Assembly (NCBI GenBank): GCA_903877345.1
Contig: CAIRDL010000652.1
Location: 1 to 5,770, forward strand
Reading direction: 5' to 3'
Source: an uncultured Oscillochloris sp.
Lineage (GTDB): Bacteria; Chloroflexota; Chloroflexia; Chloroflexales; Chloroflexaceae
Length of the DNA stretch: 5,770 nucleotides
Below the pieces are notes generated by a model that saw nothing but the letters and a program-made list of their open reading frames with translations, did not search any database and was not told the DNA's origin. The translations under genes and the position numbers were made by a program. Each line of letters starts with the position of its first letter. The stretch's first letter is position 1. Below, in pieces: positions 5,435-5,770 of this stretch.

Positions 5435-5629
5435 TCGTGAGGACGGACGCCCCTAACCGGGCGCTCCAGGACAACTGAGGGGGCGACAGTACGGCGCAGC
5501 GCTTCGGCCTGCTCCGTCTTTTTTCGCCCGCCCCGCCGTACTTTACCAACTGATGCGTGCATAGAGAAGATTCGTCAATCGTCTCTCCCGGCCCTGGCGG
5601 TCGCGGGCTCCCGCCCCGCCCGCCGGTGG
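5435..5629 (+). other. 5' leader of the 23S rRNA precursor
   Basis: About 195 nt of non-coding leader lie between the predicted start site and mature 23S. Hairpin one pairs GGA-CGCCC (5445-5452) with GGGCG-c-TCC (5459-5467) around CTAACC. CGCCCC (5448-5453) could instead pair with GGGGCG (5480-5485). The intrinsic-terminator hairpin follows at 5491-5524. AGTACGGCG (5488-5496) is also perfectly complementary to CGCCGTACT (5534-5542), a 9-bp helix that competes with the base of that hairpin. Positions 5585-5627 are very GC-rich and able to form stems. Ends are predicted from the promoter and from 23S alignment. Confidence 0.55.
5491..5524 (+). terminator. Intrinsic terminator hairpin inside the 23S leader
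   Basis: ACGG (5491-5494) pairs with CCGT (5514-5517). After a C·T mismatch, GCAG (5496-5499) pairs with CTGC (5509-5512). A bulged C then leads to GC(TTCG)GC, a very stable UUCG tetraloop. C5518 and six T (5519-5524) follow directly. By sequence this is a standard Rho-independent terminator, yet it lies about 55-90 nt after the promoter and before the 23S gene. Confidence 0.7.
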
Positions 5630-5770
5630 AGGGAAGACACTATGAGCACACGATGGATGCCCTGGCGCTGCGTGCCGATGAAGGACGGGACACCGCTCCG
5701 ATATGCTCTGGGGAGCCGCTTGTAGGCTGTGAGCCAGAGATTTCCGAATGAGGCAACTCACCCCTTTGGG
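5630..5770 (+). rRNA. 23S ribosomal RNA, 5' end (partial, runs off the window)
   Basis: The sequence from about 5646 follows the conserved start of bacterial 23S domain I: GCACACGATGGATGCCCTGG, then CGATGAAGGAC (5678-5688), GGGGAGCCG and GATTTCCGAATG near 5740-5751. These match the E. coli blocks CACGGTGGATGCCCTGG, GATGAAGGACG and GATTTCCGAATG. The mature 5' end near 5630 was estimated by aligning the first bases to E. coli 23S and is uncertain by several nucleotides. Only about 141 nt are present. No 16S rRNA or spacer tRNA precedes it; the upstream neighbour is the Uma2 pair. Confidence 0.95.

Noticed and set aside
5445..5517. ANTAR-type paired hexaloop target in the 23S leader for the PdtaR-like regulator
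   Set aside because: The first hairpin has a six-base loop (CTAACC) but lacks the A1 and G4 expected of ANTAR targets, and the second has a UUCG tetraloop.
5557..5751. Small open frames on both strands at 5543-5761
   Set aside because: They overlap the conserved 5' end of 23S rRNA and its leader; the sequence is explained by rRNA.

Overview
The window looks like chromosomal DNA of a GC-rich bacterium. My best guess is Chloroflexota (Chloroflexus/Roseiflexus-like), inferred from a PdtaR-type ANTAR regulator, tandem Uma2 genes, degenerate heptamer repeats, and a 23S rRNA gene with no 16S gene in front of it. No marker here fixes the taxon, so this is inference.

Layout from left to right. Positions 1-90 are non-coding and hold one copy of a dispersed repeat (12-65) that runs into a 7-bp tandem repeat. 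Next is an alpha/beta hydrolase on the minus strand (91-945). The 304-nt gap 946-1249 carries a probable minus-strand promoter, an 89-nt near-palindrome that resembles a MITE, and a strong plus-strand promoter. A MalY/PatB-type PLP enzyme follows (1250-2419). A short spacer with another heptamer repeat and a good promoter leads to tRNA-Trp(CCA), a 34-nt hairpin and tRNA-Ser(UGA). Then come a PdtaR-like response regulator with an RNA-binding ANTAR domain (2803-3378) and, 8 nt downstream, an unrecognised single-pass membrane protein (3387-3980). The spacer 3981-4155 holds the second copy of the dispersed repeat and a possible promoter for two tandem Uma2-family proteins of 197 residues each (4156-4749, 4768-5361). 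The window ends in the 5' part of a 23S rRNA gene (about 5630 to beyond 5770). It is driven by its own near-consensus promoter at 5400-5428, through a leader of about 195 nt that contains a textbook intrinsic-terminator hairpin.

The protein genes are mostly unrelated housekeeping or accessory functions. Likely transcription units are the two tRNAs, the regulator with the membrane protein, the Uma2 pair, and the 23S unit. I see no phage, CRISPR or defence cassette. The points most worth checking are the freestanding 23S promoter with a terminator-like leader, the palindromic element at 1085-1173, and the dispersed repeat shared by positions 12-65 and 4031-4085.
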